Assembly (NCBI GenBank): GCA_954871525.1
Contig: OX940864.1
Span: 27,398,001-27,462,000, forward strand
Length of the DNA stretch: 64,000 bases
Source: Parietaria judaica
Taxonomy: Eukaryota > Streptophyta > Magnoliopsida > Rosales > Urticaceae
Direction of reading: 5' to 3'
Part shown: positions 10,996 through 22,113 of the stretch, piece by piece
Layout: every line of letters begins with the position of its first letter
Position numbering within the stretch: position 1 is the first letter of the stretch
Notes under the pieces: generated by a model
What the model saw: the letters and a program-made list of their open reading frames with translations, nothing else
Told to the model about the DNA's origin: nothing
Databases searched by the model: none
Made by a program: the position numbers and the translations under genes

Positions 10996-11849
10996 AAGGA
11001 GCCGTCACCTAATTTTGTGCCGTCACGACGGTGGCGCGTGAAAATTCGCGCCGTCGTCGTTTCGGTGTTTTATTGGGTAATCACCGGAATCCTAAAAAAC
11101 AAACAATTTTATAAAATATTTGTTTTTCCGCTTTTACACTCCGACAATTTTAATTTCCTTTTTAAAATACCCGAGACTAAAATAATCCCACTAAATTCCG
11201 GAACCTCTAATAAAATTCGAAAATATTCTTCATGGAAAATCCAATTATTTCGGTTATCGTAACGAATGCTCAGATACCATTGTTGGATTTTCGAAGATTT
11301 AATCTCATCGCGGAAGCGGAAATTCCACGAATCCTTGAAACTTTGATCTAGATAACATGAAATAATCAAAACTTACTTGTGAGAATATTTCCTTAGCCTT
11401 GGGTCGGATCTTGACGATTCCCGTCGCCTAGCACGCGTAGCTTCTCCACGCAAATTGCACCACGAGCCGTTCAAGCGTACGGCCTCTACTTCGTACACCA
11501 CGTTGCTCACGGAATACCTTTTCTTGGTCGGAAATCACCTCGTAGGAATACTAGATCCTTCTAGGTGATTAGGAGACGGACAAAAGACTCGTCGGCTTAT
11601 GAGAAAATCGCACCCTCTCTTGGCTTAGGGAGGTGGCGATTTTTCTCTCTTTGTGGGAGTGGGAGAACCTAATTTTATGCTTAGGGTTTTACATGACCAC
11701 TCGTGTACATATATATAGACTTAGGGTTAAAGACATAATGGGCTTTCTTAATCTCATTTAATCAAGCCCATTAATCATATCATCTCATGTAGGCCTTAAT
11801 GCCCAATCCCAAATCATTGGGCACTTTTGCCACATTGATATTTCCTACA
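10996..11849 (-). mobile_element. 5' LTR plus leader of an unrelated LTR element
   Basis: LTR at 11281-11849: on the minus strand it begins TGTAGGAAATATC and ends AAATCCAACA, followed at once by a primer-binding site ATGGTATCTGAGC (tRNA-iMet type). A TATATATA box lies near 11710. Its sequence does not match the LTR at 7696-8171, so it cannot be the partner LTR of the Copia pol beside it. 10996-11280 is non-coding leader. Confidence 0.7.
11267..11280 (-). other. Primer-binding site (initiator tRNA-Met type)
   Basis: ATGGTATCTGAGC on the minus strand directly after the LTR. Complementary, with one mismatch, to the usual plant tRNA-iMet 3' end pairing sequence TGGTATCAGAGC. Confidence 0.7.
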
Positions 11850-12317
11850 ATATTATAGAGTTGTGACAGAGCATTTGATATTTTGATGGAGATATAGTGA
11901 AGGACGTGGAATTCTTTCTCATAAAATTAAGTAGCGTGAAGTGTGAACGTACTGTATTCTTATTATTGCATTTCTAATGATCTTCAATCTGCTTATTAAG
12001 ACTAAGCCTGTGATTCTACATGGATATTATGTGCATTGAAATCAAATGTCATGGTGATATTCAGATTTCATAGAAATATCCACAAATTAGCCATTTTCAA
12101 ATATCAATGGGAAACCGTTTAAAAATAAATTATTAAATTTATTGTTCGATGTAATTAGATCAGTCCGATCAGGCCATAGACTTACTTATATAATACTACC
12201 GGTAGTACTTTTGATACTTAAAAGAAATATAACTACATTGCTTATATTATTTTCTTATATAGTGAATTTTGTTAATAAATTAAGCTAACTTAATAAATGA
12301 AACTTGATTTATTAATA
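11850..12317. other. AT-rich spacer, nothing recognised
   Basis: No coding potential, repeats or RNA features seen. It is the left flank of the Helitron insertion and might hold 5' sequence of the outer Helitron, but I find no TC-type start. Confidence 0.5.
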
Positions 12318-12603
12318 CTAGTGGACCAACACCGCGCTTCGCGCGGTGATTGTAAAATATTATATAATTTTTTATAAACAAAAATGTAGCGCGGTGATAA
12401 TAAAATATTATTTTTAATTTTTATAAAAAAAAATTACAAACTCTTACTTCAATTGTAAGTTGTAAACTGAAAGACCAATATCATTTAACAAAGCAATTTT
12501 AACTTTTTATTCAAATGATAACATAAAAATATAAATTATTGAATATTTGTATTAAATATCAATTTGCACATACTATTTTTCTTATGTAAATATATTTATA
12601 TAG

Positions 12604-12923
12604 GGAAACTTTAATTTGTATGCCTTAAAAGCTATCTTTGAACGAAATTATTCTTGGTTTTAAAAATTTTTAAAATTATACTAAAAAAGTGTTTGACTTA
12701 AAAGACCAAAAGTGGACAAAAGTTTTTAGACAATCTATTCTGCATAGTTTTCTAAATTAAAAATATCTACTAAAAGTGTCTAAATAAAAAAATAGTCTAA
12801 TTTGAAGAGCTAAAGTGTTTGACTTACAACTAAAAGTGATTTAGAGCATAATTTTAAATTTTATTAAAATCAGGAATAATTTTGTTCGAATTTGTGTTTT
12901 GGAGCATACAAACTAACGTTTCC
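12604..12923. mobile_element. Foldback MITE (MULE-type), about 320 bp
   Basis: Ends are inverted repeats: GGAAACTTTAATTTGTATGC on the left and, reversed, GGAAACGTTAGTTTGTATGC on the right, with further pairing inward (GAACGAAATTATT / GAACAAAATTATT). Flanks are AT-rich on both sides so the 9-bp duplication cannot be fixed. Confidence 0.7.
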
Positions 12924-15900
12924 TTTTATATTTATATTTATTAATAAAAATAAACACGAATTTAAAAAACAACAATTTCACCTTTTTTCTTTTCTTTTCT
13001 TATTTTTAATTTCCAAAAATCTACACCCATACATATAATCAAAATGATGATTTTTTTTAAGATGTATTACTAATAAAATTTTATATCACCACTTAAACAC
13101 TTTAACTACTTTAAAAATTATATACAAAAACACCCATATATATAACACAAATTATATCCCATAAAGACGTTAGAAATGCATTCATCAATCAAACATTCAT
13201 TGAAAATTAGTTGGTTTCTTGCTTAATCTTTTTAAAGTATTGTTGGTTCACTTCTTTGTGTAGGGGTGAACAAAAAAATCATTAACCAAAATTTTGACCG
13301 AAAAATCGATTGAACCGATGCCTATTAAATCGTAAACCAAAATAAAGGGGTTACAAACCAAATACACAAAAAAATAACCAAATGGATGGATTAGATTAAA
13401 ATAGGGTTTTTAGATTATTTTGGTATTAAAACTGTAACCGAATGCCTGATTATACCGCTTTATCAATAAATCTTATGATTTATATTTTCTATCCGTTTCA
13501 CAATGTCAAAAATATGTTTTTATTCATTCTTCTTTCCAACTATTATATCATGGCAACGTATGTTTATTGATGCCATTGTCGATTATAAGGAACTTGGAAC
13601 TTAAATGTTAGAAAATATAAAAACTTAGTACTTATTTTTATTAGTAATCTTTTGGGTTATCACTTCCTGCTTTAATATTGTACAGACTTGTAAGAACTCT
13701 ATCAATATTATTCATGTATTATAGAACTTCGTTACTTATGTGTATAATACTTATGTACAGTGAATCTTAAAGCGGTAAATGTGGTAAAGGAAAACACGTA
13801 TTAAAGCAATAAAAAAAAATATACTGGTTATACGTTTGATGTTTTCACCTTTTAAATAAAGTATTCGGTTTTCATTATAAGAATACCGAATTGCAATATT
13901 CGCTTTTTTGTTTTTTTATTTGTTTGTAATTTTTTTGAAAAAGTTCAATAATTTGAGAAAAAGAATGAAAGCTTATATCATAGTCATTGTGAAGTGCACA
14001 AATAATTCGTATATGAAATCAGCAATAAGAATTGCGTGATGTGTTAACAAAAATATTCCAATCAAATATTGCTCTAGAAGCCAGAAATAACTACTTTACA
14101 TTAAAATCGACTTCTTCAACAGTAAAGATAAACTCTCCCTAATATATGTTCTTTGACGACCTCATAGGAGTGGAAGCACATTCTAAAAAACAAAGCTCAC
14201 TAACAGCTGAAAAATTACAGTATTCGAGGAAATCGACACCGTGAGATTGGGAGTTACCTTGGGAAAGAGGCTCGATTTCGAGGCAATGTAATGGTCGAGC
14301 ACGTTTCCCCAACCAGCATATAGAATAACAAATTAGTATTTTCTTTTTATGATTGAAAATATCTTTTGATATATCAATTAATTCAGATATTTGATTACAA
14401 AAACTTAAAAATATAATAAAAATTTTTTGAACAAATTATTAAAAAACTGCGGTGCTTGAAGATGGAATAATGTTCCCATCATTCCATAAGCGACAATTCC
14501 GCATTAGAAAATGGTGTGGGCTTTAGTCCAACGGCTGGAGTAACTCACTCTCTTTTATAAAACTATTGAGAGCATTAACCTTTTCGATGTTAAATTTAAT
14601 CTAACTATGAAACTATAAAAATAAAATTTAAGAGTTAAATATTCGTGTTTTCTTTTGGAAAATTTGATACCTATCATTTTTAAGGACATACAAAATGATT
14701 TTTATGAGCCATATCAACCCACAAAACTAATCAGATTTATCACTCTTTCTAGTTAAGGATCAGGCATATAACTGAGACTGACTTATAGTAGATAATATCA
14801 AGACGATAATTTGAACTAAATATTAAACAAAAACGTGTAAAAAATAGTTGAATAGCTATAAAAACTTTCAAAACGACTTACATGATTAGTGGTTCGATCT
14901 GTCGAAGTAGTCGCACGCTATTGTGCTGCAGAAACGAAAGGGTCAGCGTGTTTGTGGGTACAAAGTAGTCACAAGCGTCGGAATTTTGTTGAGAAAACTC
15001 TCGCAGGGACATACATAATCTGGGAAGTGAATAGCATAATTAATGGCTAGATTGTGAATCATAGGATTAACAACCATTAAACTTTAATTTTCAAAAAAAA
15101 AAAAAAAAAACTTACGAATTTCCTTGATTTCTAATAAATTTACCTTTGGATATAGAAAATAGACCTTTAAGAGATTTCACATCGTAACTTTCCGTCGTGG
15201 CTTAAACCGACATTGCAGTTGCTAAAAGCCTAAGTTCAAAAAACCCCATTACATGACTTCCAGATCATATTACCTGCCAATATTATGTCAAAATCTGAAT
15301 AACTTATTAGAGAAAAAAGAGTAAATTGAAAACTACTAAGTACTAAGAATATCTGGATCATATGAATATCTTACGATGAGTGATTAGAGTAAGCAGTAGA
15401 ATATCTTTTTTTCTTTTCTAACAATATTATTTCAAGTGAACTAATGATACGGTGGAAAAAAATATACTTTAAATGAATTATGGACAGTTGACGGTTTGTT
15501 CATGACTTAAAGCGAAACTCTTAATGAAAAGATATTATCATGATTATAAAATGATGATGGAAGCATAAAACATACAAAGAAGTAGGGAGAACATTACTTT
15601 AAGTGAATCTTGTTTGTAGCTACTTATCGCCGCTTCAGAGGATTAGAGTCCATCAGCATCAAGAGTCGGTTTCACATAGAATAAGTGGGATTCCATCAGC
15701 ATAGCGATAAAACTTTTGCATCGCGAGTCATAAATAATGAGGCAAAACAATGACATTCACAATCTTAATCGCTAGGTGATGACGAAGAGACTGCGATATT
15801 GAGAGCGAACCGAAATTAAGGGAATTCTATTCATGAATCAGTGACAACATAAATACATGCTTAGTGGTTTGATTTCCAGATATTCCTCTTCTACCCTCTT

Positions 15901-16295
15901 AAAAAATGTTATATTCTTTTTGTATATACATTAGATATAATTTTTCCCAAATCACAGAGCCAAACATTAATAACCTTTGAATATTGAAATCTCGACAATC
16001 CGAAAGGCCTTATTGCCCTACTCCAGCTCTCCTCCTAAACTCCCCTCTTCAAGCCAAAATAAATATGAAATTCTAAATCTATATGAAATTCAATCCATCG
16101 CCAGCCAATAAATTCAATCAGAAAATTCAAATCGTTCCACACTAAATCAAAACAGAAAATTCAAAAGATAAAGAAACACATAAAAACAAAACCAAAGAAA
16201 CTGTGTAAATTAAATTAGGAATTACCTCGAATTATTGGTGAGTAATTAGATTGTTGTAGAGATATTCATGTCGCTATCATGGGAGAGGTTTGTTG
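12924..16295. other. Helitron body, no gene recognised
   Basis: AT-rich sequence. No long frames, RNA genes or clear repeats. Short GC-richer stretches near 14240-14310 and 15600-15720 could be gene scraps but cannot be identified. Confidence 0.4.
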
Positions 16296-16396
16296 TCACT
16301 GTCCATGATTTTGAAGGTGCGCTTAGAAGCGCCCTCGGTAAATTTCAGCACAAAGTTCTCATTCCATTCTAGTTTAACTCCTTTCCCTGCCATTTT
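16276..16396 (-). pseudogene. C2-domain exon fragment captured by Helitron
   Basis: The minus strand reads GVKLEWNENFVLKFTEGASK then RTFKIMDSDNKPLP and a stop. This is the core strand pattern of plant small C2-domain proteins (P-x-WNE-x-F ... EGAS ... L-x-IMDSD), which bind calcium and phospholipid. Only about 38 codons of one exon are present; the P before WNE is E here. It lies on the same strand as the Helitron, as expected for a captured piece. No upstream or downstream C2 exons could be firmly recognised, although the sequence at 16440-16540 may hold debris. Not a working gene. Confidence 0.65.
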
Positions 16397-17539
16397 CAAC
16401 CAGATTAATTGAAATCGAATATACTAAGTTTCTTGTTTCATTAGAGCCTCAAGTTTGTGACAGACTTGACCTGATGCTACATTATTGGTATTCTGCTGCT
16501 AAGATCGGCTAGGATCAATATTTGCTGCAAAAAATCACAGCAAGTACACAAATCAAACATGGAATACTTATATATATTATATTAAAAAAAACTGGAAAAT
16601 GACATATATTTGTGTTTACAACAATTCGAATAAGGCATCAGCCCGATTACCATTATCAAACTTTTCTGATAAGCAAATAATTAGTACGATTGAAAACCAT
16701 AGTAAAAAATCACAATGCACCAAAAGAAATTGAAACTAATATAGATAATTAGTGTTGTAAAGAAAACTTTGAAGACATTAAAAAATTTAAAAACCATCGA
16801 TAGAAACATTCAAACTTAATAATACGTTTTATGCATCAATTATAAAAAAACATTGCAATTCTATGTATGTAATTAAAAACTCAAAGATATTCATAGGCCT
16901 GCCCTATAATATCATATCAAGACATGCAATCTAGATATGTAATTAAAAATTTAGAATCTAAATAGTTATATAGTTAGAGGTATTAAAAAAAAAACATAAA
17001 ACAATAAAAACTTGATTAACATTAAAAAATACACATTTCATCCCTAAACCAAACGCAAGTAAATTTGTCTGGAACATTCGATTTAGGTGCAAACATAAAC
17101 ACTAACCTCATGTGAACAGAAAAACGGGAATTAATAATGCAAACTGTGGCTCTTCCTTTGCCCCTGAGTCTGTATAAAAAAATTAAAATAAAGACAATAC
17201 TTTAATACGCCAACTCTTGTCATCAAAACTTCAATATAAATAAACATTAATGATCTATTCTAGATTCAGGAAATGAAAAAAAATATTTACGACTTAGGCA
17301 AAACTATTTGAAATGAGAGTGGGTCGCCTGATTAGAAAGGAGGGTTCGTCTTCGGAGAGAACAGCGAGAGACTACCGCATGAGAACAGCGGGCTTGGATC
17401 ACTTTCATTCCAAGAACATCATATGAACATGATGATTTATAACTGTCTTGTGGGAGACCTTCCTCACAACTTTCGCACGTTTGGATTCTCCCAGATTCGA
17501 AGTTTTCTATGTCATGCGGAATCGCTTTTTTTTTATTAT

Positions 17540-17640
17540 CGATTGTGTGAAGGGCATTGTTTTAAAAAAATAAACAAACATATTGGTCCTCGCTTGTGTG
17601 AAGGACATTGTTTTAACAAAAAGAAAAGAACATATTAAGC
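17540..17640 (+). repeat. Two-copy direct repeat, about 53 bp
   Basis: TTGTGTGAAGG(G/A)CATTGTTTTAA appears twice, each followed by an A-rich tract and ACATATT. Inside Helitron copy 1. Confidence 0.7.
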
Positions 17641-18041
17641 CATGAAATTTCAAACAGAAAGTACCAAAAAAAAAAAAACAATTTTGATCGTTATAATATA
17701 TATACTCGACGAAGACGAAAGATGAACTCAAAATCCTGAGGCCGCTTACTGGGTGCAAGTTATAGATAGAAGGCTTTGTGGCAAGCGATGCTTTGACAGA
17801 CTTAACGACGGTCGATTCACGGTGCGACCGACCGATGAACAGAGAGGAAGACAGGCAGAGATCCGATGAAGAGAGATATGCTTTTTTATTTTGATGTTGT
17901 TATTTATAGATGAATGAATTGAATGATTTGAGATGCTTCTCTTCGAATTGCAGTTATTTTTTTTGGGAAGGAAGATAAAAATTTGAGGAGGAACGATTTG
18001 GGTTGCTTCTCTTCAAAGGGAGTTATAAAAAATACGTAGTT

Positions 18042-18042
<1 letters not shown>

Positions 18043-18106
<64 letters not shown>
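18043..18106. repeat. (AT)n microsatellite
   Basis: About 30 uninterrupted TA dinucleotides. Confidence 0.98.
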
Positions 18107-18269
18107 GAATCTGTTATAAATGAATCAGATACAAATTCATTTAAGCAAATCTATATATACGTGTAAATCTCTATACATATACTAATTATTTTAAAGAATT
18201 AAAATAGTTATCAAAATATATAATCTATATACACGTGCAAATATACAATATATATACGTATCAATCAAA

Positions 18270-18620
18270 AAAACTCGATGTGTCCCTTTTATTTGGATAA
18301 CCGTTTTTAATTATTCGTTTTATTTTTTATTTAATTAATTAAAATAAATCGATGTGTCCCTACTATTTTGATAACCGCTTTTAATTATTTAATATATATA
18401 TAAGTTACACGTAGCTTTAATTATTTTATTTACTTAATTAAAAATATATAAAACGATGTGTCCCTACAATTTAGATAACCTCTTTTAATTATTTAAAATA
18501 TATATATAAATTACACGTAGCTTTAATTAATTTATTACTTAATTAAAAATATATAACTCGATGTGTCCATTCAATTTCGATAACCGTTTAAATGATTTAA
18601 AATAAATTAAAGAATTAAAA
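18270..18620. repeat. AT-rich tandem repeat with GATGTGTCC motif
   Basis: Four units at about 18280, 18350, 18455 and 18560. Each has CGATGTGTCC(C), a (T/A)GATAACC block and TTTTAATTATTTAA; two also share ACACGTAGCTTTAATTA. An inverted relative (GGGACACGTTGAG) lies at 18920. Confidence 0.75.
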
Positions 18621-19153
18621 CAATTATCAAAATATATAATCTATATAGATGTGTAAATATACAATATATATATACGTGTAAATCTATTTAAAACAGTAAA
18701 TATACAAATATTCAGTTATACAATATATATTGTATATATTGTATGTACAATATATAAATATACAATATATATACGTGTGAATCTGTTATCAAAATAAACA
18801 AATTATATATACGTGTTATTTTTGGAATATTAATTTCTGGAATCTTTTAATCGTATATAAAGGAATAAGTTATAACTATTAGTGAATCATATACTAATTC
18901 AAACGGTTCTCAAATTTTGAAGGGACACGTTGAGTTTTATTTTTTTAATTAATTAAATAACTAAACTTTCATCAAAACAGTTATCAATTAAATAATTATT
19001 TTTAGAAAACAGAAAATATAAATATTGAAAGGATGCGTCCAGCGAGAATTGTTTTTTATAATTAAAAATAATTCAAAAAAGGAGAAAAAAGAACGGGGGC
19101 TAAAAACAGTGTTTTTGAACCTTGAAGTTATTTTGCTTTTATATATATATAGA

Positions 19154-19309
19154 TTTCACCTCTCGAAATTGGAATTTTTCATTTTTCACATTGTTTATAT
19201 AATTTTCTATTTAACTAAAACACACCATCTAAATAATAAAATGGATCAATATTTATCCAAACCTATCAGTATTTTATCGCTACCGCGCGAAGCGCGGTAA
19301 GTTTACTAG
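19154..19309 (+). mobile_element. 3' end of a second Helitron
   Basis: A hairpin ACCGCGC-GAA-GCGCGGT (19282-19298) is followed by AAGTTTA and CTAG ending at 19309, then T. This is a plus-oriented Helitron terminus. Helitron copy 1 begins immediately to the left (19153), so copy 1 appears to have inserted 155 bp from the 3' end of this one. I could not find its 5' TC end left of 12318. Confidence 0.7.
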
Positions 19310-19945
19310 TGAACAGAGTAACTAACAATAAAACACCTTTAGTTCGTTTGTGTTTACTAGATATTCGAATACTTTTTATTGAAAGTCGAGCAATATAATG
19401 CAAATAAAATTCAATCACATGTAATTATACTTGTGATAGGTAAATGTTGTAATTGATTACTTCATTATGACAGTAAAATTAAAATCAGAGAATGTTCAAA
19501 CTAATTAGCGAATTTGAAAATTGATTAATAAAGTTAAAATAGTTTAATTAAAAAATTAAAGAGCTATATTGAATACATACAACAAAAAATAAATAAATTA
19601 TGATATAAAGATAATTTTTAAATTCTATAACAATAAAATATTTAGAGTATTTTTTTTCTATTTTTTCATATAAAAATATGGTTTATGAGGGCTTTTAGCG
19701 GGGCGGGGTGGGTTTATGTGTGCTTCGGGGTGGGGCGGGGTGGGCTTTTGAACGGGTTCGGGGCGGGCCTAGGAAAACATCATCATCCTGACCCTTTTGA
19801 TAGGGCAAGGCCTAGCCCAACCCACAAAAAAAAAAAAAAAAAAAAAGGGGGGGGGGGGGATGGAGCGGGGCAAACCCGATTTTTTTTATTTACGAGTCGG
19901 GGCGAGTGGGCCTGAACCGGTCCGGTCCAATTCACACCTCTAAGT
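19310..19945. mobile_element. GC-ended non-autonomous DNA element, copy 2 (left-truncated)
   Basis: 19380-19790 aligns with 5750-6120, including the GGGCTTTTAGCGGGGCGGGG end motif. The copy continues beyond the point where copy 1 is interrupted and ends near 19945 (AATTCACACCTCTA). A long A run plus a G run lies at 19827-19860. The left part was lost at the Helitron end. Confidence 0.55.
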
Positions 19946-19968
19946 TAGTCATTGGGTAGATTTCTATT

Positions 19969-20088
19969 TTCTGTGACTTTTTTTTTTTAAGACAGCTTCG
20001 CTGCATGTGGGGATTGAACCCACAACCTCCACTTTAGAGGTAGTGTGGAATTACCACTAGGCTATCCTAGCAACCACTTCTGTGACTT
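19969..20088 (-). mobile_element. Minimal tRNA-derived SINE with perfect TSD
   Basis: The body (19980-20077) reads on the minus strand as a tRNA-like head with pol III A box (TAGCCTAGTGG) and B box (GGTTCAATCC), then GCAGCGAAGCTGTC and an A11 tail. It is flanked by perfect 11-bp direct repeats TTCTGTGACTT (19969-19979 and 20078-20088). At under 100 bp it has essentially no tRNA-unrelated body. No acceptor stem forms, so this is not a tRNA gene. Confidence 0.85.
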
Positions 20089-20179
20089 AGATTATAGCTC
20101 GGTGTGTAATGCTTTACAAAACAATATTTACATACATACCCTTCACTTAAAATGACATAATAATACACCGATACACAAA

Positions 20180-20830
20180 AGAAAACTATATTTTCTTTTC
20201 TTTTCCCAGCAAGAGTTGGTGGAATCTGCAAGTGCATGTTGAATGCTTCATTATACAAGAGGCGTGTTTGAAATGCGGATATGATCGGAAGCCAAACCAA
20301 TACCTCAATCGGCCCAGATAAAATAACGACGCCCATTCCAAACTCCGAAGTCATATGCCTTAGCGAGTACTTTGGGAAGTCCGATAAGCCCGTTTTCTCA
20401 ATCAACAGCCTCACTGCTTGCGCTTTCTGTGCCGTAAAAAGAACACAAGAGTAAGAACACAATTTTGCATCCATATATAAGTATAACTTAATTGTTCTAC
20501 TTATTTTTTAAGGATTCTTTTGATGATTATATTTAAAAATATTCAGAACATTTGGTAAAGATGTCTGGGTTTTGAAGCTTCCGGCAAGAGCTTAGCTTGG
20601 ACACCAAGAAAATATGAGGAAGACGATCCACGAGAGCACGTAAACGAGGACATTCTTTCTCTGCTTGGAAATATGAAGGTGATAAACCAGACCGTATTTA
20701 TACATAAAATACCAAAGCAAAAGGATTATTTCGACCATCCTCGAGAGCAAACACGACTGCCCGATATGAGACTGTTACTCGTTCCACCACGATTCTCAGT
20801 TCCTATCTGATAGGATCCAGCTCCAAAACC
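20180..20830 (-). pseudogene. Callose synthase (glucan synthase-like) 3' fragment
   Basis: Two pieces of the C-terminal membrane region of a callose (1,3-beta-glucan) synthase. 20600-20750 reads MVEIILLLWYFMYKYGLVYH then LNVLVYVLSWIV-like residues, matching the conserved (I)LxLRFFxxQYGIVY ... LVYGLSWxV segment. 20200-20426, after a good acceptor (GGCACAG), reads FGMGVVILSGPIEVLVWLPI then SAFQTRLLYNEAF, matching the conserved FxPVAxLxWFPFVSEFQTRLLFNQAF end of the family, and finishes with LAGKRKE. Stops separate the pieces, the cytosolic catalytic loop is absent, and the usual stop codon is lost. A dead fragment of a large gene. An intron of about 170 bp may remain between the pieces. Confidence 0.75.
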
Positions 20831-21430
20831 GTAACCAAAAATCTACTCACACAAAAGTAATGATCAAGCCAACGGAAAGTGCACTACAGCGATGACATTT
20901 TCCGGATAGTTGATTCAATAATCAACGATAACTCGGCGTGTGAATTCGAGAGCACGGAAAAGCTCTCCTTATGGTGAAGAGAGAGTCCAAAAGAGTAAAC
21001 AATACACAAGAAACGTCCACTGCTAGCCGTAGGCGCGTACGAGTCCCTTAACCAACGATGATCGGTTTAATCAAAGGAAAACTAAAAAGGAAAAAAAAAA
21101 AAAACATTAAAGAAGGACAAATCAAAAGCATTCATTAATCAGCTCAATTATAATCCAATGAAGTCTTTAAATTGGAAATAAAAGACTTGATATGAAGAGA
21201 GGAATGTGAGCCGTGCACAAGAGTTTCTATGGAGATAACGATTTCTTACTTGAGAAGTTAATTAAGCGAGAATCCATTGACCATTAATGGTACCGACAAA
21301 GCTCGTTTCTTGATGTGATATGATTATGAACCATGGTATTTGGTATTTGCTAGAGAAGAAACACTGTATTTTTTTTTATTTTATTTTTTTGCAGACCTCG
21401 TGTGTACATAACCTTGCTAGAGAAGAAATA
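20831..21430. other. Spacer, nothing recognised
   Basis: Possibly further decayed callose synthase upstream sequence (a moderately GC-rich stretch near 20860-21060), but no frame is convincing. Confidence 0.4.
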
Positions 21431-22113
21431 TATACAGGATTATGGTGTGAATATAACGAATCTTCATTTGGTTTTTTATAAGATCTTCTTTGGATACTTG
21501 TTTGACTTCTTTCTTTTATGTTTTTGTGCTTTGTAATAATGATAAAACACAAAGAAGAAAGAAAGAAAGTAACCTGAAAAACTTATAACCTAGCTAGAGT
21601 GGACATTTAAAATAAAATAACAAAAGGACATAATTAACATGATTTATAGCTTTTGTATGTTAACTTTTTGTACACAAGCCCCACATTTATATAGCTTTTT
21701 GTTCGCTAATAACTTGTTCGTAAAACCAAGGATTCAGTTGATTAAATATCTAAAATATGACATATCATATATACCTATAATCTATATAATATATATATAG
21801 ACCACTTTCAGTTAGTAATTGGGATTTGGGAATAGTTTTTATGCTTGCGATTTTATTTAAAAAAATTATAAGAGAACTGTTTGGATAACGAATGAAAATG
21901 TGAAATTATAAAGGCATTTATACGGAACTGATAAAATAAATATTAAACCATTTTGTAAATTTAAATTAATAAATGGCTTTACTACATTATCTGTTTATAT
22001 AATTTGAACGAAAAATAATGAAAAAGTTAATTAGTTAGATAACCTTTTATAAAATGCTGTAAAATAATATTATTTTTTAATAATTATAACAAACTAAATG
22101 CCTATTTTATTAA
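21430..22113 (-). repeat. Array unit 1 (left part), with exon-like remnant
   Basis: First visible unit of a dispersed array. It contains a decayed copy of the exon-like sequence at 21450-21520 and the spacer blocks CACTTTCAGTTAGTAATT (about 21800), TTGCGATTTTATTTAAA and AACTAAATGCCTATTTTATT. The unit is interrupted at 22113 by the Pack-MULE and resumes at 24021. Confidence 0.7.

Larger units (their letters stand above)
12318..19153 (-). mobile_element. Non-autonomous Helitron, copy 1 (6.8 kb)
   Basis: On the minus strand it starts TCTATATATATATAAAAGC (19153) and ends with a perfect 8-bp GC hairpin (CACCGCGC-GAA-GCGCGGTG, 12330-12348), then TTGGTCCA and CTAG (12318). The flanks are A (12317) and T (19154), the Helitron target rule. 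Both ends match the copy at 46046-50312. No Rep/helicase is encoded, so it depends on another element. It carries a C2-domain exon (16300-16390), a foldback MITE (12604-12923) and AT-rich tandem repeats. Confidence 0.82.

Noticed and set aside
19993..20077. tRNA gene on the minus strand
   Set aside because: A and B boxes are present, but no acceptor stem or proper anticodon arm forms. A poly(A) tail and direct repeats show a SINE.
20067..20474. 135-aa ORF as a complete small gene
   Set aside because: Only the middle part after a splice acceptor matches callose synthase; the ends are intron and 3' flank.
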